Positions 35,705 to 44,010 of a DNA stretch of 64,000 nt are shown in pieces. The stretch is from positions 3,286,001-3,350,000 of the forward strand of contig NZ_CP108677.1 of NCBI RefSeq assembly GCF_035994945.1. Direction: 5' to 3'. Below the pieces are notes generated by a model. The model was given only the letters and a program-made list of their open reading frames with translations. It searched no databases and was not told the DNA's origin. Source of the stretch: Streptomyces sp. NBC_01216. Lineage in GTDB: Bacteria; Actinomycetota; Actinomycetes; Streptomycetales; Streptomycetaceae. The translations under genes and the position numbers were made by a program. Position 1 is the stretch's first letter; each line of letters starts with the position of its first letter.

Positions 35705-36430
35705 CTAGGGACAGCCCAAGGACGTCCTGGGACGTTTTCCGTGCACCGCGAAGGTCTCCAGGATTTCCAGGAGTTCTGCGGTGTCCGAGAGATCCGACAG
35801 GACCACGGACGCGCCGGCGGCGGCCAGCTCCTCGGAGCTGTGGATGCCCGAGGCGACGGCGATGATCCCGGAGTCCGTGGCGAGGGCGGCCTCGACATCT
35901 CGCGGTGTGTCCCCCACCAGCACGGCGGGCACGTCGGCCGCCACGTCGTGGAGCCGCCGGGCCCGCTCGCGGGCCACCGCTACAAGGTCGGGACGGAGCT
36001 CAGCGTCAGCGCCGTAAGCGCCAGCGGACAGGTCCAGCAGGGGATCGAGACCGAAGGCGGACAGCTTCACACGGGCGTTAGCGGCGATGTTGCCGGTCAA
36101 GACCGAGGACACCCAGTCGTCATGTGCCGAGGCCGCCTTGAGCGCCTCGCGCACGCCTGGAAGAGCGGTCCCCCGTAGCCGGAGATCGTCGAGGCGCTCC
36201 TCCCCAGCATGGGCTAGGGCGGCCTCGACAGCGGGCCAGTCCGGCTCGGGCAGACCGTCCCGAAGGAACATGTCGCGCAGGATCAGGCGATCCGTACGCC
36301 CCTCGGTTCGTGCCGGCCCAGTTGGCTGACGTCCCGCGAGGGCCGCGAAAGCGGCGGCGTAGATCTCCTTGCTCACCCCCGCGTTCTCGATGAGGGTGTG
36401 GTCGATGTCCCACAGGACGATGAGCTCCAT
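35705..36430 (-). CDS. HAD-superfamily hydrolase
   Basis: The 241-residue protein has motif I LWDIDHTLIEN (D8, D10), motif II VLTGN, and motif III/IV AVLVGDTPRDVEAAL with a helical cap between. This is the phosphoglycolate phosphatase-like subclass; the product is presumably a phosphorylated small molecule. First gene of the leftward operon, 73 bases before the radical SAM gene. A 94-bp divergent region separates it from the XRE/PLD-like regulator. Confidence 0.88.
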   Translation of the reverse strand: MELIVLWDIDHTLIENAGVSKEIYAAAFAALAGRQPTGPARTEGRTDRLILRDMFLRDGLPEPDWPAVEAALAHAGEERLDDLRLRGTALPGVREALKAASAHDDWVSSVLTGNIAANARVKLSAFGLDPLLDLSAGAYGADAELRPDLVAVARERARRLHDVAADVPAVLVGDTPRDVEAALATDSGIIAVASGIHSSEELAAAGASVVLSDLSDTAELLEILETFAVHGKRPRTSLGCP

Positions 36431-36524
36431 GCCGCCAGGGTAGGTACCTGACGCGACAGAGGTCCCACAAGAACGTCCCATAACGTCCTTGCGTGATCAC
36501 GCCGGGCACCGCTTCCATAGCTCT

Positions 36525-37298
36525 GTGAACGACCGACTGCACTCCGTGCTCGCCCAGCGCGGCGTCTCACCCGAATCGCTCGCGGAAGTCTGCGAGGTGG
36601 ACCCCAAGACGGTAAGTCGGTGGCTCGGCGGGCGCGTTCCCCACCCACGCCACCGCTTCCGGGTCGCTCGCCACCTGAGGGTGGAGGAGACGTTCCTCTG
36701 GCCCGCCCCGCCACGGCGGGCCGCGCGGTCCGGTGGGGGATTAGGTGCCGAGCTCGTCGGCACCTACCAGAACCGCGCGAGTGTCCCGCGGGACATGTGG
36801 ATCTCCCTGCTCCGGGAAGCCCGAGAGGAGATCGGCGTCCTCGTCTTCTCCGGCACCTTCTTCGCGCAGTCCAACCCGCACGTCGCCAAGATGCTCGCCG
36901 AGCAAGCTTCCGGCGGCGTCCGAGTACGGCTGTGCTTCGGCGACCTCGAGGGGCAGGCGGTCGTCATCCGGGGCCGAGAAGAAGGCATCGGCGACACACT
37001 GGCCGCCAAAATCAGGGCCTCCCTGACGTACTACCGCCCGCTCCTGGCCGAGGCCGGATGCGAGGTGCGGCTGCACGACACCACCCTCTACACGTCTCTG
37101 TTCCGCTACGACGACAACCTGCTGGTCAACCCGCATGTGTGGGGTCAGCCGGCCAGCGCCAACCCCCTGCTCCACCTCAACAAGGTTGACGACACGGGGT
37201 GGTTCGCCAACTACGCTCAAAGCTTCGAAGCCGTCTGGGCCGGCGCGCGGCCCTGGACACCCGACCAGGAGGGAACCGCCGCACATGGGCAGGACTGA
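36525..37298 (+). CDS. XRE-type HTH protein with C-terminal PLD-like domain
   Basis: The 257-residue protein starts VNDRLHSVLAQRGVSPESLAEVCEVDPKTVSRWLGGRVPHPRHR, a Cro/CI-type HTH. After residue 85 a domain resembling phospholipase-D-like folds follows (DMWISLLREAREEIGVLVFSG, VRVRLCFGDLEGQAV, GCEVRLHDTTLYTSLFRYDDNLLVNPHVWG). I recall this HTH-plus-domain layout in many Streptomyces proteins next to Nudix genes; the domain lacks a clear HKD catalytic pair and may be a ligand sensor. Divergent from the HAD-led operon, which it may regulate. GTG 36525 lacks a strong ribosome-binding site; TTG 36489 is the alternative. Confidence 0.8.
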   Translation: MNDRLHSVLAQRGVSPESLAEVCEVDPKTVSRWLGGRVPHPRHRFRVARHLRVEETFLWPAPPRRAARSGGGLGAELVGTYQNRASVPRDMWISLLREAREEIGVLVFSGTFFAQSNPHVAKMLAEQASGGVRVRLCFGDLEGQAVVIRGREEGIGDTLAAKIRASLTYYRPLLAEAGCEVRLHDTTLYTSLFRYDDNLLVNPHVWGQPASANPLLHLNKVDDTGWFANYAQSFEAVWAGARPWTPDQEGTAAHGQD

Positions 37299-37752
37299 GT
37301 ATTACAACGACCCCGCCGCCCCGAAGGCGAACACCCTCATCCCCGCCAGCAACCTGCTCGTCGTCGACGACAACGGTGCCATCCTTCTTCAGCGCCGTCG
37401 CGACACTGGCCAGTGGGCTCTCCCGGGCGGTGCTCAGGACATCGGCGAGACCGCCGCTCAGTGCGCGGTGCGGGAGTGCCTGGAGGAGACCGGCATCGTC
37501 GCCGAGATCACTGGATTCCTCGGCGTCTACACCAACCCGAACCACATCGTCGCCTACACCGACGGTGAGATCCGCCAGCAGTACGAGAACACGTACATCG
37601 GCCGCCCCGTCGGCGGTGAGCTCACCATCAACGACGAGGCCGATGGCGTCCGCTTCGTCCAGCCGGCCGACCTCGACGAGTTCGACATCCACGCCAGCAT
37701 GCGCCAGCAGATCGGCGACTACCTCGCCGGCACCTACCCCTACCTGGGCTGA
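37285..37752 (+). CDS. Nudix hydrolase
   Basis: The 155-residue protein has a perfect Nudix box (G-x5-E-x7-RE-x2-EE-x-G) at GAQDIGETAAQCAVRECLEETGI, about residues 48-70, flanked by the ILLQRRRDTGQWALPGG strand. Nudix enzymes cleave nucleoside-diphosphate-linked substrates; the specific one is unknown. It overlaps the preceding regulator gene by 14 bases and so is co-transcribed with it, and its 3' end overlaps the HD gene convergently by 13 bases. Confidence 0.93.
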   Translation: MGRTEYYNDPAAPKANTLIPASNLLVVDDNGAILLQRRRDTGQWALPGGAQDIGETAAQCAVRECLEETGIVAEITGFLGVYTNPNHIVAYTDGEIRQQYENTYIGRPVGGELTINDEADGVRFVQPADLDEFDIHASMRQQIGDYLAGTYPYLG

Positions 37753-38303
37753 GCCGCCAACGCCGCCTCCACCTGCTCTACGGCGGCGAAGATCTCAGGC
37801 GCCGCCCGACGGATGAACCGCCCGACGATGCTGTCGGCTCCGTAGCGGCCGAGGATCTCCGCGACCCGTTCCTGCGCGGTGGTCCGGCGGCCGTCGGGCG
37901 TGGTCCTCATGTCGCAGTAGACCAGCGCGTCGACCAGCAGTGGCTCCTCCAGCAGCGGGAACTCCGCCGCGAGTTCTTCCCGGAGCCCACGCTCCTCGGC
38001 CTCCAGCAACGCGAACGAGTGGTTCGCTACCAACCGCACCAGCCGCTCATCAGCGCCGTGAACGTCACGTAGAAACCGGGCGCCGTCGAGCGGGTGGAAC
38101 CCCGTCGCGGCCAGCCGGGGCGCGTACCCCACGTCATGCAACGTGGCGGCGGCGACCAGCAGGTCGGCATCCTTCCCCAAGATCCGCCCGACCTCGGCCG
38201 CTCGGGCTGCGACTCCTTGGCTGTGCGCCCATCGCCGGGGGAGCGCATCACCGAGCTCAACCTCCGCGACCCGCCTGGCCCAGTCCACCATCACCTCGTC
38301 CAT
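37740..38303 (-). CDS. HD-domain phosphohydrolase
   Basis: The 187-residue protein carries the HD metal motif: H27 in RRWAHSQGVAARAAEVG and H56-D57 in ATLHDVGYAPRLAATGFHPLDGARFLRD, with a downstream LVANHSFALLEAEERG. Such proteins hydrolyse nucleotide phosphates or phosphodiesters. It is convergent with the Nudix gene and belongs by content to the nucleotide-chemistry cluster at 32.5-38.3 kb. Confidence 0.9.
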   Translation of the reverse strand: MDEVMVDWARRVAEVELGDALPRRWAHSQGVAARAAEVGRILGKDADLLVAAATLHDVGYAPRLAATGFHPLDGARFLRDVHGADERLVRLVANHSFALLEAEERGLREELAAEFPLLEEPLLVDALVYCDMRTTPDGRRTTAQERVAEILGRYGADSIVGRFIRRAAPEIFAAVEQVEAALAAQPR

Positions 38304-38423
38304 GGCCCACTACATGCCCTGAAGGAGTGGCTGCCAGTCGTACTGGCTCTCGACCTGCAGGCGGAAGCGGGAACATCACCATTCTGCTTGTAGGCGCTCG
38401 GCGGGACCGGTACGACGGTCACC

Positions 38424-40121
38424 ATGTACCGATGGTCGCCGCTCAACAATCGACAGCTGGCCTTGCTCACCCGCATCGGAGAGGGAACGGATCCCGTCAC
38501 CTCGGCGAGCCCGGAACTCGCCCACACCGCCCGTGCCCTCAAAGGCCGGGGCCTCATCACCATGCCCAAGCACGGTGGGAATTGGCAGGCGGCGATCACC
38601 GATGACGGTCACTTCTACCTGGAACACGGCCACCACCCGGACCGGCCCGAGCCAGCCCCGCGCAAGCAACGACCGGCAGCCGCCGAGCCGACACCGGAGG
38701 CTGCGGCGCCTCCCCGTCGGCGGGCGACGCCCCCGCCCGAGGCGAAGCCAGCGCCAGCGCGCCCCGCGAAACCGCCACGGCAGTCGCCGGTGGAAATCGG
38801 CACTGCTTTGATCGCGGAGGTGCAGAGGGCTGGCCGGATCCTCCGGATCCCGGATCCGGACGCCGAGGAGCGGGCCCGCTATCGCCGAGCGTTCGACGCC
38901 GCGCGGCAGTGTGCCCCGGAGGGCTACCACCTGAAGTACAGCGGACGGGCGAAGGGAGACTTCTTCCTCGGCCTGCTGCGGGTGACGGGCGAGGACGACA
39001 CCGAGTGGAACCGAACCCGCCTGGCGCGCAGCCGTGTGATCACCGACGTCGAGGACGTGATCGCAGCGGTCACCGCGGATCACAGCGCCTTCGAGATCTC
39101 GGACGAGGTCCTCCCACGGGTGCTTTCTCTCCTTCGGCTCCTCGCCGAGCAGGCCCTCGCGGGGCACGGCGATATCGCGGTGTCGAAGAAGCGTAGACAG
39201 GTGCGGCCACTGCTCACGGTCCACGGCAGGACGTACGAGATCAGCTTTAAGGAACGGCAGAAGCAGGTCCGGTACGTGCCCACCCAGCCGGGCCGGCGGA
39301 CGTACGAATGGCAGCGGGTCACCCCGGCCCACCGGCTCGAACCGTCCGGCGAGCTGGAGCTGCAGGTGGCCCAGCAATCGGGGTACAGCTACGGCTACCG
39401 CTACGGCTGGACGAAGGAATGGTCCGACACCGCCAAGAAACCGTTGGAGGACCAGATCGATGCCGTCCTTCGAGCACTGAAGGCCCGCGCGGAGGAAGAG
39501 GAGCAGGCCCGGCTGGCGCGGGAGGCGGAACAACAGCGTCAGCGTGAGGAGCGGGAGCGGCAGGAGGAGGAACGCCGCCTGCGAGAGGCCCAGGAAGAAG
39601 AGGAGCACCGCCGGCGGAAGGCGGAGAAGAAGGAGCGCACGCGGCAAGAATGGGAAGCGGCGGTCAGCGTCGCGACGATCAAGGCAGTGGACGCCGTACG
39701 GGTCGACCGGTTCGGCACCGCCCTGGGGCAATGGCGGGCCGCAGGAGAGATGCGGGCCTTCTGCGCCGCGCTCGACGAGGCCGCCTCCACCTCGGACGAC
39801 GCCCACGAAGCCGAGCGGCTTCGCGAGTGGTCAGCGTGGGGGAAGGCGGAGGCTGACCGGCTCGACCCGACCGTGGCCGACAGGAGCCTGACCAGCCACA
39901 GCCTCCACGCGGAACCCACGAACGACCAGCTAAGGCCCTTCCTCGACGGCTGGCACCCGCAGCGGCCAGAGAAAGAGAAGCCTCCGAAGCAGGAAGAGCC
40001 CAAGGCGGAGGCTGAACCGCCCAAGCCGGAGCCGGAGCGGTGGCGCGGCTTCACCGACGAACGTCTGGACCAAGGCTGGAGATATGGACCCCAAGGTCGC
40101 GCTCAATGGTGGAGGCGATGA
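38424..40121 (+). CDS. Coiled-coil protein with N-terminal winged-helix-like region, unknown function
   Basis: The 565-residue protein begins MYRWSPLNNRQLALLTRIGEG, with an N-terminal region like a small winged helix (TARALKGRGLITMPKHGGNWQAAITDDG). A Pro/Ala/Arg-rich linker follows (about 72-120), then a folded central region (about 125-345), a strongly charged coiled coil (about 350-405, rich in E, R and Q), a helical segment and another Pro/Lys/Glu-rich stretch before a C-terminal WRGFTDERLDQGWRYGPQGRAQWW. No catalytic motif is recognised. It neighbours the two membrane Mrr-like nucleases. Its 3' end overlaps the next gene convergently by 71 bp. Confidence 0.7.
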   Translation: MYRWSPLNNRQLALLTRIGEGTDPVTSASPELAHTARALKGRGLITMPKHGGNWQAAITDDGHFYLEHGHHPDRPEPAPRKQRPAAAEPTPEAAAPPRRRATPPPEAKPAPARPAKPPRQSPVEIGTALIAEVQRAGRILRIPDPDAEERARYRRAFDAARQCAPEGYHLKYSGRAKGDFFLGLLRVTGEDDTEWNRTRLARSRVITDVEDVIAAVTADHSAFEISDEVLPRVLSLLRLLAEQALAGHGDIAVSKKRRQVRPLLTVHGRTYEISFKERQKQVRYVPTQPGRRTYEWQRVTPAHRLEPSGELELQVAQQSGYSYGYRYGWTKEWSDTAKKPLEDQIDAVLRALKARAEEEEQARLAREAEQQRQREERERQEEERRLREAQEEEEHRRRKAEKKERTRQEWEAAVSVATIKAVDAVRVDRFGTALGQWRAAGEMRAFCAALDEAASTSDDAHEAERLREWSAWGKAEADRLDPTVADRSLTSHSLHAEPTNDQLRPFLDGWHPQRPEKEKPPKQEEPKAEAEPPKPEPERWRGFTDERLDQGWRYGPQGRAQWWRR

Positions 40122-40893
40122 CGCCGTGCCCGCGGTCACGTAGGGCCTTCACCGACTTTTCCACGAGCTTCCCGAGCCGGACGACCTCCTCGCGCAGGGC
40201 GACCAGCTCGTCGTACCGCTCGGCCTTGTCCTGGCCGCACCATTCCCGGACGGTCCGCAGGACGGCCGCTTCCGCGTCCAGCTTGCGGTCGTCCCGGCGG
40301 CTGTAGGAGTACCAGGAGGACTGCGTGCGCTCCTGATCAATGGCCTGCTGCCTGCGGTCCACCTCCGGAAGGATGTCCTCGGCGAGACGGCCGGCCACGA
40401 GGCGTGCGATGCGCTCGGTGACCGGCCACCCTGCCAGACACCTGCCGTGGCGGTTCTCGTAGACCATCGGATCGCCTCGCAGCTCCGCGGGATCCATGCC
40501 GACAAGGGGAGCGCTGCCGTCGAGACTGCCCATCTCCAGGATCCCTGCGTCCGCGACACTGCGCCGCAGTCGCAGCTTGCTCTTCGGGCGGACTAACCCG
40601 AGGATCAACCGTGCAGCCTCGAAGTCGGCACTCCCCCGCACATGCCGCGACGCCTCGGCCAGAGCGAGCTCGCTCGCGTCGTCCGCACGAAACGCCGCGA
40701 CGTCCTCCCAGCGCGCCACCAGGGAAGTCGCGTCGACCCACTCCTGCAGTCCGGCGTCGTCACCGTCGAGGAACCGCACGTGGAGCCAATCAGCCCGGCC
40801 CCGACCGCCTACCCGTACGACCTCGACCCGACGAACCGGGCCGCCCAGCTCCTTCGGCCTCGCTCGGTAGGCCCAGTGCTCACCCATCTCCAT
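40051..40893 (-). CDS. Hypothetical protein
   Basis: A 280-residue soluble protein: MEMGEHWAYRARPKELGGPVRRVEVVRVGGRGRADWLHVRFLDGDDAGLQEWV gives an N-terminal beta-rich, possibly SH3/Tudor-like region, followed by helices with many charged residues and a C-terminal coiled-coil-like stretch (YDELVALREEVVRLGKLVEKSVKAL). No family recognised. ATG 40893 is chosen; ATG 40887 is the other choice. It lies between the coiled-coil gene and the Mrr-like gene, on the same strand as the latter. Confidence 0.65.
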   Translation of the reverse strand: MEMGEHWAYRARPKELGGPVRRVEVVRVGGRGRADWLHVRFLDGDDAGLQEWVDATSLVARWEDVAAFRADDASELALAEASRHVRGSADFEAARLILGLVRPKSKLRLRRSVADAGILEMGSLDGSAPLVGMDPAELRGDPMVYENRHGRCLAGWPVTERIARLVAGRLAEDILPEVDRRQQAIDQERTQSSWYSYSRRDDRKLDAEAAVLRTVREWCGQDKAERYDELVALREEVVRLGKLVEKSVKALRDRGHGVIASTIERDLGVHISSLGPDVRR

Positions 40894-41050
40894 GGGTCCA
40901 TTGAGCCAGGTCTGTTGATCCAGCTGCCCCGCGATTGCCAAAACCAGCAGATGGAACTGAGCGCCACGGAGGTTCCTTCAGGGGCGATCAGGGGCCCAAT
41001 ACCTGTGCCATCTGCAGTCGAGCAACGCGTTGAGTCGTCCTGGCGGGTAC

Positions 41051-41800
41051 TCAGCGTCCACGCGTCCCGGTCGAGGCTGGCCACGGTCGTTCCCCCTGCT
41101 CGTACGTCTCCTTCCACCGCTCCCGATGCCGGCGGTCCCCCTGCCCCAAGCCGTTTACCGCACCGAGTGACACCAGCGAGGCGCCGTTGTTCCACAGCCC
41201 GAGGTGATCACGGTGGACGGCGAGGATGTCGTTCTCCGTGGCGAACTTCTCCGCTGGCCCACTGAAGTACGTCGTGGCCACGAAGATCGCAACGTCGACC
41301 TTGAAGTGCACCTTCGCGCCGAGCAGGTCCCGGATCTCCCGGCTGGGGATCTTGCTCTTGGGCGTGTACCGCTTGCACTGGATCACCATGCTCCGCCCAT
41401 CGGGAAGGATCCCCAGGACATCGGCCCCGTTGTCGTGAGAGCCGCCGACCCTCCGCACGTCGGTGCACCCGTCGCGTCGACACAGGTCCACGACGAAGTC
41501 CTCGAACTCCGTCCCCGTCATCGCGTCGACCTCGGTCAGCGTTCGGTGCCCTGCCTTCACCGCCTCGTCATGCCGCCACTGCCGATCACCGCCCCGGACG
41601 AACCGATCGGTGCGCCACAACCACCATCCACCTCCGGCGACGCCACCGAGAACGAGCGCACCGACGAGATAGGGCCAGATCACGCTCCAGAAGGCCACCA
41701 GCACGACGATGCTCAGGCCCCCAGCGAGGGCTCCGATCTTGAGTCGCTGCTGGCGTCGCTTACGCGCAGCCGATGCCCGTCGCTTCCGTGCCGCCGCCAT
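41051..41800 (-). CDS. Membrane-anchored Mrr-like restriction endonuclease
   Basis: The 249-residue protein has a basic N-terminus, two adjacent membrane helices (about residues 22-44 and 46-63) and a PD-(D/E)xK domain of the Mrr type: LTEVDAMTGTEFEDFVVDLCRRDG, VGGSHDNGADVLGILPDG (D127) and SMVIQCKRY (Q141-x-K143). Mrr-like proteins cut modified or foreign DNA; the membrane anchor suggests action on DNA entering at the envelope. ATG 41800 follows GGAGGGTC. Divergent from the next gene, which has the same overall design. Confidence 0.85.
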   Translation of the reverse strand: MAAARKRRASAARKRRQQRLKIGALAGGLSIVVLVAFWSVIWPYLVGALVLGGVAGGGWWLWRTDRFVRGGDRQWRHDEAVKAGHRTLTEVDAMTGTEFEDFVVDLCRRDGCTDVRRVGGSHDNGADVLGILPDGRSMVIQCKRYTPKSKIPSREIRDLLGAKVHFKVDVAIFVATTYFSGPAEKFATENDILAVHRDHLGLWNNGASLVSLGAVNGLGQGDRRHRERWKETYEQGERPWPASTGTRGR

Positions 41801-42009
41801 GACCCTCCCTCTGGTCCGGCACAGCAGGATCAAGGACACGGGAACAATCCGTAAGGGTGCCGATCGGCCAGTGGCTGACAAACGGCGCTCTGACTCATAC
41901 GGCAGAGGGACGGCTCGTCAACCGGTGATAGCCGAGATGACGCGACCAGGGACGCCGCTCCCAACCGTCGCTGACACGCCGCGTCCCTGTCCGCGTCTCC
42001 AGGAGCCCC

Positions 42010-43002
42010 TTGATCCACTACACATGCCGCCCCATACGCAGGCAACATGGATCTATGGACAGAGAGGCCGGCAGCCAACCGCGCCCGGAGAAGCACCTCA
42101 ATTCGGTGCTGCTGCTGTATGACAAGCCGCTGTACCGCGACTGGGCGTTCTGGACAACGGTCGGCGTGGCCGGCATGACCGCTCTCGCCATGGGCACCAG
42201 CAGGGATCCAACAGCGACATCACTGCCTAGGTGGCTGGACACGCTCCTGGCCGTAATCATCTTCGCGATCCTTTTCGGAGTGGTTCCAGCATGGATTCGA
42301 CTGCTCGTACGTCGATCTCGTGAGCATCGCTCTCGTCCCTCAGACCAGCGGCAGCCAGCCGACGGTCACGCCGCCGCAGCATCTGATTCGCAGCAGTGGC
42401 AACAGCGACCCCCGACCGGACCGCGGCGGCGTCGGACGATTCCCTCGACCTCTCCGCCTGAAGGTCCGCCCACCGCTGCAGCCTCGCTTCGGTCCGAGGA
42501 GAGCGCACGTATACCCGCGGAGCCGCCCAGCCCGGCGACGGCACCATTGCGCTGGGCCCGCATGGACGCCGACGGATTCGAGCGGTTGTTGTTCGACCTG
42601 CTTCGCAGCTCCCCCGAGTACCGGAACGTGCAGTGGCTCATGCACACACAGGCTGCGGACCGCGGACGCGACCTTTCGATGGATCGCGTACTCCATGACA
42701 GCGCTGGTGGCACTCACAGTGAACGGGTCATCGTCCAAGCCAAGCACTGGCTGAAGAAATCCGTGGACAGGTCAACGGTAGCGGCGACAGTGGCAGCCAT
42801 GAAGTTGTGGGAACCGCCGGTGATCAGAATCCTGATCATTGCAACGAGCGGCCACTTCTCTGCAGATGCCGTCCAATGGACGGAGAAGCACAACAACAGC
42901 GGCACCGCACCGTTCATCGAGCTCTGGCCAGTGAGCAAGCTCGAAGCGTTCCTGGCCGCAAAACCGGGCCTCGCCGCAGCCCACGGCCTCCGGCCTCGCT
43001 GA
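42010..43002 (+). CDS. Second membrane-anchored Mrr-like endonuclease
   Basis: The 330-residue protein has two membrane helices (about 45-62 and 76-100), a long polar Pro/Arg-rich linker, and a C-terminal Mrr-like nuclease domain: MDADGFERLLFDLLRSSPEYRNVQW, ADRGRDLSMDRV and ERVIVQAKHW (D and QxK spacing). The start is TTG 42010 after AGGAG; an ATG at 42055 would remove 15 residues. It is the last gene before the right end, facing away from the other Mrr-like gene. No close sequence similarity between the two is visible beyond the fold. Confidence 0.75.
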   Translation: MIHYTCRPIRRQHGSMDREAGSQPRPEKHLNSVLLLYDKPLYRDWAFWTTVGVAGMTALAMGTSRDPTATSLPRWLDTLLAVIIFAILFGVVPAWIRLLVRRSREHRSRPSDQRQPADGHAAAASDSQQWQQRPPTGPRRRRTIPSTSPPEGPPTAAASLRSEESARIPAEPPSPATAPLRWARMDADGFERLLFDLLRSSPEYRNVQWLMHTQAADRGRDLSMDRVLHDSAGGTHSERVIVQAKHWLKKSVDRSTVAATVAAMKLWEPPVIRILIIATSGHFSADAVQWTEKHNNSGTAPFIELWPVSKLEAFLAAKPGLAAAHGLRPR

Positions 43003-43055
43003 GGAGGAGCACACGGCCGCGTTCAAACTCGACATCGTCATCATGACCGCGCTCT

Positions 43056-43077
43056 GGTCTCAGTTCTGGTCTCATTC
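43056..43077 (+). repeat. Right arm-type repeat pair
   Basis: GGTCTCAGTT (43056-43065), then GGTCTCATTC (43068-43077), with the same 12-bp period as the pair inside attL, about 95 bp before attR. A third, decayed version is at about 44445. Confidence 0.5.
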
Positions 43078-43170
43078 GCCGCCGTCCGGGCTAGTCCAGG
43101 CGGAGCCGCCCCGATCACTCCGCCGCAGGTCAGGACGCCTACGACCTCCGCCGGACCCCCGTCCGAACAT

Positions 43171-43281
43171 TTGGAAAGCGTGTTGGGGGCAACCCCTCAC
43201 GAGTTCGAATCTCGTATCCTCCGCCAGTGCCTCACCGGGCACGTTGTCGAAGGGCCCCACCGTTCGCGGTGGGGCCCTTCG
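43171..43281 (+). repeat. attR: right copy of the 111-bp direct repeat
   Basis: Identical to 13556-13666. It contains only the 3' part of tRNA-Ser from the anticodon loop onward and no 5' half, so it is not a functional tRNA. It marks the right boundary of the element. Confidence 0.95.
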
Positions 43282-43530
43282 GCGATTCTCAGCCTCGTCG
43301 TCCTGGTCTTTGTCCACAACGGGTGCGTCCGGGGTCCCCCGATCGCCGCGCCGATCTTCCGGGCCACTTCCTTCAGGAGACGGTCGGGCACGTGGAGGTA
43401 CCGCGCTCGCATCCTCGCGGCCCCTCCGGGCTCCCGTCCCATGATCTGGTCGATCACGCGGTCCGGGACGCTCAGCAGCATCAGCACCGTGCCGGCCGCA
43501 TACCGAGCGTCGTGAGCGAAGTGGCCGACC
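43197..43530 (-). pseudogene. C-terminal relic of another tyrosine integrase
   Basis: On the minus strand the frame reads VGHFAHDARYAAGTVLMLLS (HxxR box, HDAR), VPDRVIDQIMGREPGGAARMRARYLHV (nucleophile Tyr) and LLKEVARKIGAAIGG, the end of a catalytic domain similar to the element's own integrase (RLHDARHTAATVLLILGV). The frame then runs into the att repeat and stops there, as when int overlaps attP. The upstream two thirds of the gene are missing. It is evidence of an earlier element at this tRNA. Confidence 0.8.
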
Positions 43531-43539
43531 GTCCTCAGC

Positions 43540-43751
43540 CCCCGGGATCGGTGACGCTTGCCCTGCCGCGGCTCGCGCTGCCGCATCTCCAGGTCGCCGA
43601 AGCACTGGCGGCGCTGCGTACGCCCGCGTCACGCGATGCCCTCGCGGAGCTGCTGGGAGCGGCCGACGGCGACAGCACTCGCGCGCTGGAGGCCGCACTG
43701 GAAGCCCTGACGGCCCGAACCCGTACATCCCACGACACCGCTGAACCATGA
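43540..43751 (+). pseudogene. Possible 3' remnant of a rightward gene
   Basis: The frame ending at 43751 reads LALPHLQVAEALAALRTPASRDALAELLG and ends RTRTSHDTAEP, a plausible helical C-terminus of a lost protein that joins the integrase relic without a start of its own. No family recognised, and it may be only a fortuitous frame. Confidence 0.3.
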
Positions 43752-43794
43752 GAGGTATAGTTTTCTCCATAGTTGATATATAGGGAGGTGCACG

Positions 43795-44010
43795 GTGAGT
43801 CGGACGGTGATCGACCTCGATGACGAGCTGGTGGCAGATGTGGCCAAGGCCCTGGGGACCAGCACCAAGAAGGAGACGGTCAACACGGCCCTGCGCGAGG
43901 TACTGGAGAACAGGCGGCGCGCGCTGGCTCTGACGCGACTGCGCACAGCCACCACCGAAGGCGCGTTTGATCTGACCCTCTTCGAGGACAAGCGGAACTA
44001 CCGACGTTGA
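43795..44010 (+). CDS. vapB: VapB-type antitoxin
   Basis: The 71-residue protein begins VSRTVIDLDDELVADVAKALGTSTKKETVNTALREVLENRRR, an antitoxin N-terminal DNA-binding domain, followed by a short C-terminal tail (FDLTLFEDKRNYRR) that would wrap the toxin. GTG 43795 follows GGGAGGTGCAC. The 50 bp upstream are AT-rich (TATAG, TTGATATATAG), a likely promoter/operator for autoregulation. It overlaps vapC by four bases. Confidence 0.88.
   Translation: MSRTVIDLDDELVADVAKALGTSTKKETVNTALREVLENRRRALALTRLRTATTEGAFDLTLFEDKRNYRR

Larger units (their letters stand above)
13556..43281. mobile_element. Integrative mobilizable element in tRNA-Ser(GGA), about 29.7 kb
   Basis: The boundaries are the 111-bp direct repeats. 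Inside are a tyrosine integrase and an excisionase-type protein, an XRE regulator, a DnaB-like helicase, an iteron-like repeat field, a candidate oriT, MobC and a relaxase. Cargo comprises Septu-like and type I R-M genes at the left and a diverse accessory set at the right. No FtsK/TraB translocase or type IV secretion gene was found, so conjugation would need a helper. Unusually, integrase is about 9 kb from attL, with the defense genes between. The intact relaxase argues for recent mobility; the helicase frameshift and broken nucleotidyltransferase argue for some decay. Confidence 0.9.
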
